Below are positions 9,794 through 20,665 of a DNA stretch of 64,000 nt, one piece after another. The DNA is from Nitrosomonas supralitoralis. GTDB lineage: Bacteria > Pseudomonadota > Gammaproteobacteria > Burkholderiales > Nitrosomonadaceae. Position 1 is the first letter of the stretch. Each line of letters starts with the position of its first letter. The notes under the pieces were generated by a model. The model saw nothing but the letters and a program-made list of their open reading frames with translations. It had not been told where the DNA came from and ran no database searches. Where the stretch lies: contig NZ_PXXU01000010.1 of assembly GCF_003011925.2 (NCBI RefSeq), forward strand, positions 1-64,000. The letters run 5' to 3'. The translations under genes and the position numbers were made by a program.

Positions 9794-10720
9794 ATGCAAT
9801 TTAAGCATTTTTTGAAATTTAATGATTTTTGTCGCGATGAATATGAGTATTTGTTTGAGCGTGCTCGCTGGATAAAGCAGGAGTTCAAGCAATACCGGCA
9901 ATATTGGCCATTGAGTGATCGAACGTTGGCGATGATTTTTGACAAAAACTCGACGCGCACACGATTGTCATTTGAGGCAGGCATGCACCAGTTGGGCGGT
10001 GATGCAATTTATTTGTCAACGAAGGACACACAATTAGGTCGAGGAGAAACTGTAGAGGATGCTGCGCGCGTAATTTCGCGTATGGTTGATCTGATCATGA
10101 TTAGAACCTATCAACATGACACTATCAAGCGTTTTGCAGAGAATTCCAGAGTTCCGGTAATCAATGGCTTAACCGATGAATACCATCCCTGCCAAATCAT
10201 GAGTGATATTTTTACCTATTCCGAATACAGAGGTAGCATAGAAGGAAAAACCGTAGCGTGGATCGGTGATTCTAATAACATGTGCAATACCTGGTTGCAA
10301 GCGGCTGAAATTTTTAATTTCCAAGTGCGTGTTTCAACCCCTCCAGGGTACGACATTAATCCTGAGCGGATAGGATTAAACGATGCAACGCATTATGAAA
10401 CATATGCGAATCCCCGCGAAGCTGTGATGAATGCGGATCTTGTTACTACAGATGTGTGGACGAGTATGGGATTTGAAGCCGAAGCTGAGCAAAGGAAAAA
10501 TGATTTTGCTGCATTCTGTGTCAATACTGAAATGATGTCTTTAGCGAAATCAGATGCGCTATTTATGCATTGTTTGCCAGCACATCGTGGTGAAGAAGTG
10601 AGCGCCGAGGTTTTGGATGGGCCGCAATCGGTAGTATGGGATGAAGCGGAAAACCGATTGCATACGCAAAAAGCGCTCATGGAGTATTTGCTGCTGGGAA
10701 AAATAAAGAATGAAATGTAA
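9794..10720 (+). CDS. argF: Ornithine carbamoyltransferase
   Basis: Condenses ornithine with carbamoyl phosphate to citrulline. The 308-residue protein carries the carbamoyl phosphate motif STRTR (53-57), HPCQ (131-134) and the ornithine-loop HCLPAHRGEE (259-268), all intact. The DxxSMG-type ornithine contact appears as DVWTSMG (220-226). It follows argD by 48 bp. No clear Shine-Dalgarno sequence precedes the ATG, but the start MQFKHFLKF matches betaproteobacterial homologues as I know them. Confidence 0.95.
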   Translation: MQFKHFLKFNDFCRDEYEYLFERARWIKQEFKQYRQYWPLSDRTLAMIFDKNSTRTRLSFEAGMHQLGGDAIYLSTKDTQLGRGETVEDAARVISRMVDLIMIRTYQHDTIKRFAENSRVPVINGLTDEYHPCQIMSDIFTYSEYRGSIEGKTVAWIGDSNNMCNTWLQAAEIFNFQVRVSTPPGYDINPERIGLNDATHYETYANPREAVMNADLVTTDVWTSMGFEAEAEQRKNDFAAFCVNTEMMSLAKSDALFMHCLPAHRGEEVSAEVLDGPQSVVWDEAENRLHTQKALMEYLLLGKIKNEM

Positions 10721-10791
10721 GGTTGTCATTTAGAATTCTCAGTTGATGTATCTAATTATTTAATCGCTACGTAAAAAATGTAATAAATATA

Positions 10792-12003
10792 ATGAAAAAA
10801 ATTAATAAAGCAGTTTTGGCATTCTCTGGAGGGCTGGATACGTCAGTTATTTTGAAATGGTTGCAAGATAGCTATCAATGTGAAGTGGTGACATTTACTG
10901 CTGATATTGGACAGGGGGAAGAAGTTGAGCCGGCGCGTGCTAAAGCAAAACAACTTGGCGTCAAGGAAATTTATATTGAGGATTTACGGGAAGAGTTTGT
11001 GCGTGATTTCGTATTTCCCATGTTTCGGGCGAATACAGTTTATGAGGGAGAGTATTTGCTGGGTACGAGTATTGCGCGCCCATTAATTGCAAAAAGGCAA
11101 ATTGAAATTGCCAAAGAAACTGGGGCGGATGCGGTTTCACATGGAGCTACCGGGAAGGGTAACGATCAAGTGCGTTTTGAGTTGGGATATTATGCATTGC
11201 AGCCAGATATACATGTGATCGCGCCTTGGCGCGAATGGAATTTAACTTCGAGAGAAAAGTTACTTCACTATGCTGAGCAGCATGGTATTCCAGTAGAAAT
11301 GAAAAAAAAGAGTGGCTCACCTTATAGCATGGATGCGAATTTGCTACACATATCATATGAGGGAAGAGTCCTCGAGAACCCGGCGACTGAGCCAGAAGAG
11401 TCGATGTGGCGTTGGAGTGTGTCGCCTGAAAAAGCACCTGATGCGCCTGAGTATTTGGATATGGAATTTAAACGTGGGGATGCCGTGGCATTAAATGGCG
11501 TTAAATTGTCGCCAGCTGGTTTGCTGGAAACACTTAACGTGCTGGGAGGTAAGCACGGGATAGGCAGATTGGATTTGGTGGAGAATCGATACGTTGGCAT
11601 GAAATCGCGGGGGTGCTATGAGACTCCAGGGGGGGTAATTCTATTGCGTGCGCATCGAGCAATAGAATCAATTACTTTGGATCGAGAGGTTGCTCACTTA
11701 AAAGATGATTTGATGCCGCGGTACGCTGCGCTGATTTACAATGGCTATTGGTGGAGCCCGGAACGAAAAATGATGCAACAAATGATAGATGCGAGCCAGG
11801 AAAAAGTGAATGGATGGGTAAGGCTGAAGTTGTATAAAGGAAATGTCATTGTGGTTGGCAGAGATTCTCCTGCTGATTCATTATTTGATTCAACTATAGC
11901 CACGTTTGAAGATGATGCTGGAGCATACGATCAGGGAGATGCAGCGGGATTCATTAAATTGAATGCACTAAGGTTACGTATTGCTGCAAAGCGTAAATAT
12001 TGA
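10792..12003 (+). CDS. argG: Argininosuccinate synthase
   Basis: Joins citrulline and aspartate with ATP to form argininosuccinate. The 403-residue protein starts [14 protein letters not shown] and has the PP-loop ATP-pyrophosphatase signature SGGLDTS at 12-18, and the short type-I length typical of most bacteria. [13 protein letters not shown], the citrulline/aspartate region, is intact. It lies 71 bp after argF; the gap is AT-rich and lacks a strong ribosome-binding site, so it could carry its own promoter. argH is not adjacent. Confidence 0.96.
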   Translation: MKKINKAVLAFSGGLDTSVILKWLQDSYQCEVVTFTADIGQGEEVEPARAKAKQLGVKEIYIEDLREEFVRDFVFPMFRANTVYEGEYLLGTSIARPLIAKRQIEIAKETGADAVSHGATGKGNDQVRFELGYYALQPDIHVIAPWREWNLTSREKLLHYAEQHGIPVEMKKKSGSPYSMDANLLHISYEGRVLENPATEPEESMWRWSVSPEKAPDAPEYLDMEFKRGDAVALNGVKLSPAGLLETLNVLGGKHGIGRLDLVENRYVGMKSRGCYETPGGVILLRAHRAIESITLDREVAHLKDDLMPRYAALIYNGYWWSPERKMMQQMIDASQEKVNGWVRLKLYKGNVIVVGRDSPADSLFDSTIATFEDDAGAYDQGDAAGFIKLNALRLRIAAKRKY

Positions 12004-12018
12004 TTAGCTAAAATTAAA

Positions 12019-12504
12019 ATGCCAACATTTGATATAGTCTCGGAAGTTGATAAGCAGGAAATCAAGAATGCAGTGGATCAAGTAAATAAAGAAGTTAGTA
12101 CTCGCTTTGACTTCAAGGGTTCGGATGCGAGAGTGGAGCAAATTGATTATCAATTAACGATATTTGCAGATGATGAGTTTAAGTTGGAGCAGGTTTTAGA
12201 CATTCTAAGAACTAAGTTGACAAAACGAAATGTAGATGTAAGATGCCTAGATAAGGGGCAGGCTGAAAAAATAAGCGGCAATAAAGTAAAGCAGCTTATA
12301 ACTGTTAAAACAGGGGTAGAAACAGAGCTGGCTAAAAAAATAACAAAAAATATTAAAGATAGCAAACTCAAAGTGCAGGCTAGCATCCAAGGAGATGTAG
12401 TACGTGTAACGGGTTCAAAGAAAGATGTGCTGCAGGACGTAATACAGTTAATAAAAAGATCAATTGATAATTTTCCATTACAATTCCAAAACTTTAGAGA
12501 TTGA
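12019..12504 (+). CDS. yajQ: YajQ family nucleotide-binding protein
   Basis: A 161-residue protein with the full-length YajQ pattern: an N-terminal [10 protein letters not shown], then two RNP-like alpha/beta halves, the second including [15 protein letters not shown]. Family members bind nucleic acid, and some (Xanthomonas, Pseudomonas) bind cyclic di-GMP and affect transcription; whether this one does is unknown. It follows argG by 15 bp, so it is probably cotranscribed, although there is no known functional tie to arginine synthesis. Confidence 0.9.
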   Translation: MPTFDIVSEVDKQEIKNAVDQVNKEVSTRFDFKGSDARVEQIDYQLTIFADDEFKLEQVLDILRTKLTKRNVDVRCLDKGQAEKISGNKVKQLITVKTGVETELAKKITKNIKDSKLKVQASIQGDVVRVTGSKKDVLQDVIQLIKRSIDNFPLQFQNFRD

Positions 12505-12604
12505 TAGAATTCTCTAACTTCATTGTTTGGTATAAGATTAAGAAAAATAAGGGAAGGAATAGCAAGATACTGGAAAATTCATATCTCTGCTAACGCGGTT
12601 TGTC

Positions 12605-12633
12605 TTGACACGAAAATATAAACCCAATAGAAT
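12605..12633 (+). promoter_or_regulatory. Strong sigma-70 promoter for the rpsL (str) operon
   Basis: TTGACA (12605-12610, perfect) and TAGAAT (12628-12633, five of six) are separated by exactly 17 bp. It is the best promoter match in the window and lies 150 bp before rpsL, in a 279-bp gap with no open frame. Transcription should begin near 12640, giving a leader of about 144 nt. Confidence 0.75.
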
Positions 12634-12650
12634 CCGCTCTCTTTTTTGAC

Positions 12651-12682
12651 GCATCTTTTATCTTTTGTATAAAAAAGATGTT
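12651..12682 (+). promoter_or_regulatory. Hairpin early in the rpsL leader
   Basis: CATCTTTT and AAAAGATG can pair across an AT-rich loop just after the predicted transcription start. It is an eight-pair stem of mostly A-T pairs, so only moderately stable. It could act in pausing or RNA stability; no protein-binding signature is recognised. Confidence 0.35.
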
Positions 12683-12741
12683 GCATAAATAGTTAATTAA
12701 TTTTAACACCACAGATAGATAGAATTCAGCAATAGGTTAGT

Positions 12742-12772
12742 TGCGAACGGCTTAAAGCCGTCGCAGATTTTT
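12742..12772 (+). promoter_or_regulatory. Hairpin plus T-run just before rpsL (attenuator-like)
   Basis: Bases 12742-12751 pair with 12757-12765 (nine pairs, one bulged A, TTAAA loop), followed two bases later by TTTTT at 12768-12772. The AGGA ribosome-binding site starts at 12773 and rpsL at 12784. The arrangement resembles an intrinsic terminator inside the leader, so it could attenuate the operon, or it could instead control ribosome access. Direct function is inference. Confidence 0.4.
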
Positions 12773-12783
12773 AGGACATAGAA

Positions 12784-13161
12784 ATGCCGACAATTAGTCA
12801 GTTAGTTCGAAAGCCGCGTACAGCTAAGCGGGTAAAAAGTAATGTTCCTGCGTTAGAAAACAGTCCGCAGAAGCGGGGTGTATGTACAAGGGTATACACA
12901 ACTACACCCAAAAAACCAAATTCAGCTTTGCGTAAAGTAGCTAGGGTGAGGTTGACCAACGGATTTGAAGTTTCTAGTTATATCGGTGGAGAAGGTCATA
13001 ATCTTCAAGAGCACTCAGTTGTTTTGATTCGTGGCGGTCGCGTCAAAGACTTGCCGGGTGTGCGCTATCACACAGTAAGAGGGAGTTTGGATACTGCGGG
13101 TGTTAAAGACCGTAAGCAGGGGAGATCAAAATATGGCTCCAAAAAACCGAAAACTGCTTAG
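12784..13161 (+). CDS. rpsL: 30S ribosomal protein S12
   Basis: S12 sits at the decoding centre of the 30S subunit and affects accuracy. The 125-residue protein shows the invariant [19 protein letters not shown] region and [14 protein letters not shown]. Both lysines known for streptomycin resistance changes (E. coli K43 and K88 by protein-with-Met numbering) are the wild-type residues. It is first gene of the str cluster, with AGGA seven bases before the ATG and a strong promoter 150 bp upstream. Confidence 0.98.
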   Translation: MPTISQLVRKPRTAKRVKSNVPALENSPQKRGVCTRVYTTTPKKPNSALRKVARVRLTNGFEVSSYIGGEGHNLQEHSVVLIRGGRVKDLPGVRYHTVRGSLDTAGVKDRKQGRSKYGSKKPKTA

Positions 13162-13238
13162 TGATATAGAGCTAATTACACGCGTATTTTTTAAACCGGA
13201 AACAAACAGGAAAGTAATAATCCAGATGAGGTCGCATA

Positions 13239-13709
13239 ATGCCAAGACGTAGAGAGGTTCCAAAGCGAGAAATACTGCCAGATCCAAAATATCACAATGT
13301 AGAACTGGCAAAATTTGTCAATGTTCTCATGACGCGCGGTAAAAAGTCAGTGGCTGAAAGGATTATCTACGGTGCACTCGAGAGCATTGAAAAGAAAACT
13401 GGAAGTGACCCGTTAGATATTTTCACACAAGCATTGAATAATGTGCGGCCAATCGTAGAGGTAAAAAGTCGTCGGGTTGGAGGTGCAAATTATCAAGTTC
13501 CCGTAGAAGTGCGCTCTGTTAGACGTAATGCTCTGGCCATGAGATGGCTTCGGGATGCGGCAAGGAAAAGAAGCGAGAAATCTATGGATGCAAGATTGGC
13601 GGGCGAGTTGGCTGAAGCAGCTGAGGGGCGTGGCGGTGCGGTTAAGAAGCGCGAGGAAGTTCACAGAATGGCGGAATCCAACAAGGCATTCTCGCACTTT
13701 AGATTTTAG
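13239..13709 (+). CDS. rpsG: 30S ribosomal protein S7
   Basis: S7 nucleates assembly of the 30S head by binding the 3' major domain of 16S rRNA and contacts E-site tRNA. The 156-residue protein starts [16 protein letters not shown] and has the conserved beta-hairpin region [11 protein letters not shown]. It is the normal length for the family. It is second in the str operon, 77 bp after rpsL. In E. coli S7 represses its own operon through the rpsL-rpsG spacer; whether this spacer folds similarly was not established. Confidence 0.98.
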   Translation: MPRRREVPKREILPDPKYHNVELAKFVNVLMTRGKKSVAERIIYGALESIEKKTGSDPLDIFTQALNNVRPIVEVKSRRVGGANYQVPVEVRSVRRNALAMRWLRDAARKRSEKSMDARLAGELAEAAEGRGGAVKKREEVHRMAESNKAFSHFRF

Positions 13710-13768
13710 TTAAATCTTAGAAATGCAAATTTCATTCATTAATTGAAAATTCGTAAGGCATTAATACT

Positions 13769-15859
13769 GTGGCAAGAAAAACTCCTATAGAACGTTATAG
13801 AAATATCGGTATCATGGCGCATATTGATGCTGGAAAGACAACAACAACAGAACGTGTGCTGTTTTATACCGGTGTGTCTCATAAATTAGGTGAGGTTCAT
13901 GATGGTGCGGCCACTATGGACTGGATGGAGCAGGAGCAAGAAAGAGGTATTACGATAACGTCAGCTGCCACAACTTGTTTCTGGCAGGGGATGGGCGGTA
14001 ATTATCCAGAGCATAGAATTAATATCATTGATACTCCAGGTCACGTAGACTTTACAATTGAGGTGGAGCGTTCTCTTCGGGTGTTAGATGGGGCTTGTAC
14101 AGTATTTTGTGCGGTTGGTGGAGTTCAACCACAAACAGAGACGGTTTGGAGGCAGGCAAATAAATATCATGTTCCTCGATTGGCATTTGTAAATAAGATG
14201 GATCGCTCAGGAGCAAATTTTATGCGTGTGTATGAGCAAATCAAAACGCGACTCAAAGCGATGCCTGTGCCGATACAGCTACCGATAGGAGCTGAAGATA
14301 AATTTGAAGGTGTGGTCGATTTAGTTAAAATGAAAGCTATCTACTGGGATGATGAAAGTAGAGGGATGAAATTTGACGAGCGAGATATTCCGGAATCTTT
14401 GCTAAAGGAAGCTAAAACATGGCGTGAGAAGCTGCTAGAAACTGCAGCTGAAGCCAATGAAGACTTAATGAATAAGTACCTGGAAGAGGGTGATTTGACT
14501 GTTTCAGAAATAAAGACTGGTTTGCGAGCGCGAACTATAAATAATGAAATAGTGCCCATGATGTGCGGGACCGCCTTTAAAAATAAAGGGGTTCAGGCAA
14601 TGCTGGATGCAGTGCTAGATTATATGCCATCGCCTAAAGATGTCTTGGCAGTGCAAGGTGAGAAGGAAAATGGCGAGGAAGATAAGAGAATGCCTGATGA
14701 TAATGAGCCATTCTCAGCGCTTGCATTTAAGATTGCTACAGATCCATATGTGGGGCAACTCATTTTCTTTAGAGTGTATTCTGGTGTAGTTGCGTCAGGA
14801 GATACGGTGTATAACCCGATTAAGGGAAAAAAAGAAAGAATTGGTAGAATTTTGCAAATGCATGCGAATCAGCGCGAAGAGATTAAAGAGGTGCGAGCGG
14901 GGGATATTGCCGCAGCGGTAGGGTTAAAAGATGTTGTTACCGGGGATACACTGTGTGATTATCAAAAAATCATAACTTTAGAAAGAATGGATTTTCCGGA
15001 ACCGGTAATTCATGTCGCGGTTGAACCGAAAACTAAAATAGATCAAGAAAAAATGGGGCTAGCGCTAAATCGATTGGCTCAAGAAGATCCGTCATTTAGA
15101 GTTAGAACAGATGAGGAGTCAGGACAAACAATTATTTCTGGTATGGGTGAGCTTCATCTGGAAATCATTGTGGATCGTATGAAGCGGGAGTTTGGCGTAG
15201 AGGCAAACGTGGGGGCTCCACAGGTGGCTTATCGTGAAGCGATAAAAAAGTCAGTAGAGATAGAGGGAAAGTTTGTAAAGCAATCTGGCGGTCGTGGACA
15301 GTATGGTCATGTTTGGTTAAGAATGGAGCCAAATGAAACCGGTAAAGGATTTGAATTTATAGATGAAATAAAAGGCGGAGCAGTGCCGAGAGAATATATA
15401 CCTGCGGTAGAAAAGGGACTGTTAGAGACTCTTCCTAGCGGAGTGTTGGCGGGATATCCCGTAGTGGATGTAAAGGTTACTCTTTTTGATGGTTCATATC
15501 ATGATGTGGATTCGAATGAGAATGCATTTAAAATGGCGGCATCAATAGCGTTTAAGGATGGAATGCGTAAAGCTAATCCAGTGTTGTTGGAACCTATGAT
15601 GGCAGTTGAGGTGGAGTCACCAGAAGATTTTATGGGAAATGTTGTAGGTGATTTATCGTCTAGGCGAGGTATGATACAAGGAATGGAGGATGTTCCTGGA
15701 TTTAAAGTTATACGATCTGAAGTTCCGCTTGCAGAAATGTTTGGGTATTCTACAGCGCTGAGATCTGCCACGCAGGGCAGGGCGACTTATTCGATGGAGT
15801 TTAAACATTATTCTGAGGCGCCAAAAAATGTGGCAGAAGCCATAATAAATAAAAAATAA
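13769..15859 (+). CDS. fusA: Elongation factor G
   Basis: Translocation GTPase of protein synthesis, also active with RRF in ribosome recycling. The 696-residue protein has the P-loop AHIDAGKT (17-24), the switch DTPGHVDF and the base-specificity NKMD motif, followed by domains II-V of usual length. Translation starts at GTG, giving [12 protein letters not shown]; no ATG alternative fits. It is 59 bp after rpsG and precedes tuf, the usual str order. Confidence 0.97.
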   Translation: MARKTPIERYRNIGIMAHIDAGKTTTTERVLFYTGVSHKLGEVHDGAATMDWMEQEQERGITITSAATTCFWQGMGGNYPEHRINIIDTPGHVDFTIEVERSLRVLDGACTVFCAVGGVQPQTETVWRQANKYHVPRLAFVNKMDRSGANFMRVYEQIKTRLKAMPVPIQLPIGAEDKFEGVVDLVKMKAIYWDDESRGMKFDERDIPESLLKEAKTWREKLLETAAEANEDLMNKYLEEGDLTVSEIKTGLRARTINNEIVPMMCGTAFKNKGVQAMLDAVLDYMPSPKDVLAVQGEKENGEEDKRMPDDNEPFSALAFKIATDPYVGQLIFFRVYSGVVASGDTVYNPIKGKKERIGRILQMHANQREEIKEVRAGDIAAAVGLKDVVTGDTLCDYQKIITLERMDFPEPVIHVAVEPKTKIDQEKMGLALNRLAQEDPSFRVRTDEESGQTIISGMGELHLEIIVDRMKREFGVEANVGAPQVAYREAIKKSVEIEGKFVKQSGGRGQYGHVWLRMEPNETGKGFEFIDEIKGGAVPREYIPAVEKGLLETLPSGVLAGYPVVDVKVTLFDGSYHDVDSNENAFKMAASIAFKDGMRKANPVLLEPMMAVEVESPEDFMGNVVGDLSSRRGMIQGMEDVPGFKVIRSEVPLAEMFGYSTALRSATQGRATYSMEFKHYSEAPKNVAEAIINKK

Positions 15860-15891
15860 TGAATTTGTGTATAGAGTGAAAAGGACAAGAC

Positions 15892-17082
15892 ATGGGAAAG
15901 AGTAAATTTGAGCGGTCGAAGCCACATGTAAATGTTGGTACGATTGGTCACGTGGATCATGGTAAGACTACACTTACTGCGGCAATCACGACGATTTTGA
16001 CGAAGAAATTTGGAGGAGAAGCGAAGAGTTACGCTCAAATTGATTCTGCGCCAGAAGAGCGTGCTCGTGGGATAACGATTAATACGTCTCATGTTGAATA
16101 TGAGACAGATAATCGTCATTACGCTCATGTGGATTGTCCGGGCCATGCAGATTATGTAAAGAATATGATCACGGGCGCGGCCCAGATGGATGGAGCAATA
16201 TTGGTGGTATCGGCGGCTGATGGCCCTATGCCACAGACACGGGAACATATTTTGTTGGCGCGTCAAGTGGGTGTTCCCTACATCATCGTATATATGAATA
16301 AAGCGGACATGGTTGATGATGCGGAGCTGATTGAGTTGGTGGAAATGGAGATCCGCGAGCTGTTATCGAAATATGAATTTCCAGGTGATGATACGCCAAT
16401 CATAGTTGGATCAGCTTTGAAAGCGTTGGAAGGAGATCAGAGTGATATTGGTGAAGCGTCCATTTTGAAGTTAGCGGAGGCTCTGGATAGCTATATTCCG
16501 CAACCGGATCGTGCTATTGACGGTGCCTTCATTATGCCAGTTGAAGATGTATTCTCAATATCGGGCCGAGGGACAGTAGTAACGGGTCGCGTAGAGAGGG
16601 GCATAATCAAAGTAGGTGAGGAGATTGAAATAGTGGGTCTCAAGCCGACTCTGAAAACGGTATGTACAGGCGTTGAAATGTTTCGTAAACTGCTGGATCA
16701 GGGGCAGGCAGGAGATAACGTAGGGATACTTCTGCGCGGCACGAAACGAGAAGAAGTTGAACGTGGTCAAGTGTTGGCAAAGCCGGGTAGCATATTGCCT
16801 CATACCAAATTCACGGCAGAAATATATGTGTTAAGTAAGGAAGAGGGAGGAAGGCACACTCCGTTTTTTCCTGGTTATCGCCCACAGTTTTATTTTAGGA
16901 CGACGGATGTGACGGGGGCGATAGAATTGCCAGCGGGAACAGAGATGGTGATGCCTGGTGACAACGTTTCAGTGACGGTAAATTTAATAGCGCCAATTGC
17001 GATGGAAGATGGGTTGCGATTTGCGATACGTGAAGGTGGTAGGACCGTTGGTGCAGGTGTTGTTGCTAAAATTATTGAGTGA
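15892..17082 (+). CDS. tuf: Elongation factor Tu
   Basis: Delivers aminoacyl-tRNA to the ribosome as a GTP complex. In the 396-residue protein, GHVDHGKT (19-26), DCPGHADY and NKADM are intact, as is the C-terminal GRTVGAGVV. Its third-position base use is visibly less AT-rich than the ribosomal protein genes that follow, as expected for a very highly expressed and possibly duplicated gene. A second tuf copy near rplK is common in betaproteobacteria but would lie outside the window. Confidence 0.98.
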   Translation: MGKSKFERSKPHVNVGTIGHVDHGKTTLTAAITTILTKKFGGEAKSYAQIDSAPEERARGITINTSHVEYETDNRHYAHVDCPGHADYVKNMITGAAQMDGAILVVSAADGPMPQTREHILLARQVGVPYIIVYMNKADMVDDAELIELVEMEIRELLSKYEFPGDDTPIIVGSALKALEGDQSDIGEASILKLAEALDSYIPQPDRAIDGAFIMPVEDVFSISGRGTVVTGRVERGIIKVGEEIEIVGLKPTLKTVCTGVEMFRKLLDQGQAGDNVGILLRGTKREEVERGQVLAKPGSILPHTKFTAEIYVLSKEEGGRHTPFFPGYRPQFYFRTTDVTGAIELPAGTEMVMPGDNVSVTVNLIAPIAMEDGLRFAIREGGRTVGAGVVAKIIE

Positions 17083-17154
17083 TATAAGAAGGTTAAGAAA
17101 GGTAAGTCCAGTTTAGCGTTCAAATATTGGACATGTTAATTCAGGAACAGGTAT

Positions 17155-17463
17155 ATGCAAAATCAGAAAATAAGAATTCGCCTTAAAGCCTTCGATTATC
17201 GTTTAATAGATAAATCAGCTATAGAAATTGTTGAAACTGCAAAAAGAACAGGGGCCGTTGTGAAAGGCCCAGTACCACTGCCAACCAAGATCGAACGTTT
17301 CGATGTGCTGCGTTCGCCACATGTAAATAAGACGTCGCGAGATCAGTTCGAAATTAGAACACATTTGAGATTGATGGATATCATTGATCCAACAGATAAA
17401 ACAGTAGACGCGTTAATGAAATTAGATTTGCCTGCAGGCGTTGATGTAGAGATAAAGCTTTAG
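17155..17463 (+). CDS. rpsJ: 30S ribosomal protein S10
   Basis: S10 is part of the 30S head and is also NusE, the partner of NusB and NusG in transcription antitermination. The 102-residue protein starts [19 protein letters not shown] and is full length, with the conserved [19 protein letters not shown] stretch. It opens the S10 cluster 72 bp after tuf, with AGGAACAGG just before the start. No convincing separate promoter was seen between tuf and rpsJ. Confidence 0.98.
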   Translation: MQNQKIRIRLKAFDYRLIDKSAIEIVETAKRTGAVVKGPVPLPTKIERFDVLRSPHVNKTSRDQFEIRTHLRLMDIIDPTDKTVDALMKLDLPAGVDVEIKL

Positions 17464-17536
17464 TTAGGTTATAAGTTCTAAATTTGTAAGCTTCAGTAAT
17501 TAAATAAGTAAAAGACCTCCTGTAAAGAGAGATAGA

Positions 17537-18184
17537 ATGAGTCTAGGATTAATAGGCCGTAAAATCGGCATGACGCGAATATTTGCTGAAAATGGAGATA
17601 CATTTCCGGTGACCGTAATAGATGTTTCTAGCAATCGTGTTACACAAATAAAGCAAACTGCATCCAATGGTTATTGCGCTGCTCAGATATCTTTTGGTCA
17701 GAAAAAGACATCAAGGGTAAAGAAATCGATGGCAGGACATTGTGCGAAAGCTGGTGTAGTTGTCGGAAGCATTGTCAGAGAGTTTAGGGTAAGAAATGAT
17801 TCAGATCTTGATCAACTCAAGAATGGAATGGAGATTAAGAATGATATTTTCAAAGTAGGACAAAAAGTTGATATATCAGGTGTCACAATTGGAAAGGGCT
17901 TTGCAGGGGCGATAAAGTTACATCATTTTTCGTCCAATAGAGCAAGTCACGGTAATTCAAAGGCACATAATAAGCCAGGTTCAATAGGCATGGCTCAAGA
18001 CCCTGGGCGAATATTTCCAGGCAAGCGTATGGCCGCACATATGGGTAATGTGAAAAGAACTACACAAAATATTGAAATACTAAGAATCGATACTGAAAGA
18101 GATTTGCTGTTAGTTAAAGGTGCAATTCCAGGATCTAAAGGCGGTTACGTGATAGTTCGGTCGAGCATAAAAGAAAAAAAGTAA
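17537..18184 (+). CDS. rplC: 50S ribosomal protein L3
   Basis: L3 is an early-assembly protein whose extended loop reaches the peptidyl-transferase centre. The 215-residue protein starts MSLGLIGRKIGMTRIF; the loop is represented by GSIGMAQDPGRIFPGKRMA, which contains the Gln that PrmB methylates in E. coli. The 73-bp spacer after rpsJ contains ACCTCCT (17515-17521), identical to the 16S anti-Shine-Dalgarno sequence, and a GAGAGA ribosome-binding site. Confidence 0.97.
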   Translation: MSLGLIGRKIGMTRIFAENGDTFPVTVIDVSSNRVTQIKQTASNGYCAAQISFGQKKTSRVKKSMAGHCAKAGVVVGSIVREFRVRNDSDLDQLKNGMEIKNDIFKVGQKVDISGVTIGKGFAGAIKLHHFSSNRASHGNSKAHNKPGSIGMAQDPGRIFPGKRMAAHMGNVKRTTQNIEILRIDTERDLLLVKGAIPGSKGGYVIVRSSIKEKK

Positions 18185-18223
18185 GCTTATAAAGATAGAA
18201 TATAAAAAGTAGGGTGACTAAAA

Positions 18224-18844
18224 ATGGAAATAGAGCTAATCGGCAATGCAGATCAGAAATCAGCGAGCATAAATGTTTCTGATGAGCTTTTTAAGAGAGA
18301 GTATAACGAAGCGCTCGTTCATCAAGTTGTGACTTCATATTTATCTAATGCTCGTTCCGCAACTCGTGCACAAAAAGGTAGATCAGATATTGCAAAGTCA
18401 ACACATAAACCTTGGCGACAAAAGGGGACAGGTAGGGCGCGTGCCGGTATGGCGTCGAGTCCAATTTGGCGGGGGGGCGGAAAAATATTTCCAAATAGCC
18501 CCGATGAAAATTATAGAAAAAAATTAAATAAGAAAATGTATCGAGCAGGTATAAGTTCTATATTTTCACAGCTTATTCGTGATGGTAGGTTATTTGTTAT
18601 AGAATCATTTGACGTTGATTCGTATAAGACTAAGGCATTTTCGAAAAAATTAGAAGGTCTTGGAATGAGTGATGTAATGATCATCACTAATGAGATTGAT
18701 AGTAATCTTTATTTGTCATCACGAAATATTCCAAATGTTGCAGTTGTTGAAGTAGGCAATGTGGACCCAGTAAGTCTACTTAAATTCAAAAAAACACTTA
18801 TCACTAGAGAGGGTTTGAAGCGAATCGAGGAGCTTCTTTCATGA
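18224..18844 (+). CDS. rplD: 50S ribosomal protein L4
   Basis: L4 binds 23S rRNA domain I, and its loop lines the peptide exit tunnel. The 206-residue protein has the tunnel-loop sequence [15 protein letters not shown] followed by [11 protein letters not shown]. In E. coli L4 represses the S10 operon; no matching leader was identified here, since rpsJ follows tuf closely. Its stop codon overlaps the rplW start (ATGA). Confidence 0.97.
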   Translation: MEIELIGNADQKSASINVSDELFKREYNEALVHQVVTSYLSNARSATRAQKGRSDIAKSTHKPWRQKGTGRARAGMASSPIWRGGGKIFPNSPDENYRKKLNKKMYRAGISSIFSQLIRDGRLFVIESFDVDSYKTKAFSKKLEGLGMSDVMIITNEIDSNLYLSSRNIPNVAVVEVGNVDPVSLLKFKKTLITREGLKRIEELLS

Positions 18845-19176
18845 ATAGTAAAAATATCAATCAAGAGCGTTTGTTAAAAATTATATTGGCGCCTCATATT
18901 TCTGAGAAAGCAACCTATCTGGGCGAGAAAAATAATCAGAGTATATTTCGAGTTGTAAAAGATGCTACTAAACAAGAGATTAAGAGCGCTGTAGAGCTGA
19001 TATGGAAAGAACAAAAGATTGAAGTTAAAAAAGTCCAAACAATTAATGTAAAAGGGAAACAAAAACGGTTTGGACGTTTTATGGGAAAAAGATCAGATTG
19101 GAAAAAGGCTATCGTAAACATTAAGCAGGGACAAGAATTAAATTTTACAAATTTTGTGAATATAGAGGCTAAGTAA
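18841..19176 (+). CDS. rplW: 50S ribosomal protein L23
   Basis: L23 lies at the tunnel exit and is the docking site for trigger factor and SRP. The protein is 111 residues, about ten longer than E. coli L23, because of an N-terminal extension before the conserved [15 protein letters not shown]. The C-terminal [16 protein letters not shown] is typical. It starts inside the rplD stop (4-bp overlap) and its stop overlaps the rplB ATG by one base, so the three genes are translationally coupled. Confidence 0.96.
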   Translation: MNSKNINQERLLKIILAPHISEKATYLGEKNNQSIFRVVKDATKQEIKSAVELIWKEQKIEVKKVQTINVKGKQKRFGRFMGKRSDWKKAIVNIKQGQELNFTNFVNIEAK

Positions 19177-20009
19177 TGGGACTTGTAAAGTTAAAACCGA
19201 CATCTCCTGGTAGAAGATCCGTTGTTAAACTGATAAATAAAGAAATATACAAAGGAAATCCGTATAAAAATCTACTTGAAAAACAATCTAAAACTGCTGG
19301 ACGTAATCATCATGGCCGTATTACTACAAGGCATCGCGGTGGAGGTCATAAACAACAGTATAGATTCATAGATTTTAAACGGAATAAAGATAGTGTTATT
19401 GCAACGGTGGAGCGCATTGAATACGATCCTAATAGATCGGCAAACATTGCTTTAGTTTGTTATAGCGATGGCGAAAGAAGATATATAATTGCACCAAAAG
19501 GTTTGTCAGTAGGAATGAAAATTGGCAGTGGAAAATTAGCCCAAATTAAGCTTGGTGATGCTTTGCCACTTCGTAATATACCAATGGGAACAATAATACA
19601 TTGTGTAGAGCTGTTACCTGGAAAGGGAGCTCAGTTAGCCAGATCAGCAGGTTCGTTTGTTCAATTGCAAGCAAGAGAAGGTAATTATGCACAAATTAAG
19701 CTTCGTTCAGGCGAAATGCGTAAAGTACATATAGATTGTCGCGCGACGGTCGGTGAGGTAGGAAACGCAGAGCATAATTTAAGATCGATCGGAAAAGCGG
19801 GAGCTATAAGATGGCGCGGAATTAGACCGACTGTCCGTGGCGTGGCGATGAATCCCGTAGATCATCCTCATGGCGGCGGCGAAGGTAGAACTTCAGCAGG
19901 TAGACATCCGGTAAGTCCTTGGGGTACGCCAGCTAAAGGTTATAGAACTCGCAATAATAAAAGAACAAATGTTATGATAGTTCGTCATCGATATTCAAAA
20001 AAGGGGTAA
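19176..20009 (+). CDS. rplB: 50S ribosomal protein L2
   Basis: L2 is needed for subunit association and supports the peptidyl-transferase centre. The 277-residue protein includes [19 protein letters not shown] near residues 43-61 and the strongly conserved [15 protein letters not shown] near the C terminus, containing the histidine linked to peptidyl-transferase activity. Start and length match the family. One-base overlap with rplW. Confidence 0.98.
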   Translation: MGLVKLKPTSPGRRSVVKLINKEIYKGNPYKNLLEKQSKTAGRNHHGRITTRHRGGGHKQQYRFIDFKRNKDSVIATVERIEYDPNRSANIALVCYSDGERRYIIAPKGLSVGMKIGSGKLAQIKLGDALPLRNIPMGTIIHCVELLPGKGAQLARSAGSFVQLQAREGNYAQIKLRSGEMRKVHIDCRATVGEVGNAEHNLRSIGKAGAIRWRGIRPTVRGVAMNPVDHPHGGGEGRTSAGRHPVSPWGTPAKGYRTRNNKRTNVMIVRHRYSKKG

Positions 20010-20016
20010 TGATTAA

Positions 20017-20298
20017 ATGCCACGCTCAGTAAAAAAAGGACCTTTCGTTGATGCGCATTTGATTGCAAAGATTGAAAAAGCAAGAAATACAAATGATAAG
20101 CGTCCTATTAAAACCTGGTCGAGACGATCAACGATACTTCCTGATTTTATTGGATTAACAGTGTCCGTACATAATGGAAAACAACACATACCTATATTTG
20201 TTACCGAGAATATGGTTGGGCATAAGTTTGGTGAATTTTCATTAACACGCACTTTTAAAGGGCATGCTGGTGACAAGAAAATTGTTACTAAGCGTTAG
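20017..20298 (+). CDS. rpsS: 30S ribosomal protein S19
   Basis: S19 forms the 30S head with S13 and contacts the A-site finger bridge. The 93-residue protein starts [15 protein letters not shown] and contains [14 protein letters not shown] and [13 protein letters not shown], all typical. It lies 7 bp after rplB. Confidence 0.98.
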   Translation: MPRSVKKGPFVDAHLIAKIEKARNTNDKRPIKTWSRRSTILPDFIGLTVSVHNGKQHIPIFVTENMVGHKFGEFSLTRTFKGHAGDKKIVTKR

Positions 20299-20307
20299 AG
20301 GATACAA

Positions 20308-20664
20308 ATGGAAACAGTTGCTAAATTACGGGGTGCAAGAATATCAGCGCAGAAATGTCGCCTTGTTGCCGATCAAGTAAGAGGATTGCCTGTTGACAAG
20401 GCATTGAGTATTTTGACGTTCAGTTCTAAGAAAGGTGCGGAAATTATACATAAACTTCTTGAATCAGCAATTGCTAATGCAGAGCACAATGATGGTGCAG
20501 ATATTGATGAACTAAAAATTTCATCCATCATGGTAGATCAAGGAACATCTTTGAAAAGAACAAGTGCACGTGCAAAAGGTCGTGGAAATAGAATTGTGAA
20601 ACCAACATGCCACATATTACTGACTGTAGGTGATGGTAGTTATACTAATAAAGGCACTAACTGA
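20308..20664 (+). CDS. rplV: 50S ribosomal protein L22
   Basis: L22 spans the 50S from the surface to the exit tunnel; its beta-hairpin loop is where macrolide-resistance changes fall. In this 118-residue protein the loop region reads [14 protein letters not shown], without deletion. The N terminus ([18 protein letters not shown]) is typical. An AGAGG ribosome-binding site precedes the ATG. Confidence 0.97.
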   Translation: METVAKLRGARISAQKCRLVADQVRGLPVDKALSILTFSSKKGAEIIHKLLESAIANAEHNDGADIDELKISSIMVDQGTSLKRTSARAKGRGNRIVKPTCHILLTVGDGSYTNKGTN

Positions 20665-20665
20665 T

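Noticed and set aside
15808-16266. 152-codon open frame antisense to fusA/tuf
   Set aside because: Shadow of strongly biased codons in tuf; no ribosome-binding site, odd composition with many His, Cys and Arg, no homology pattern.
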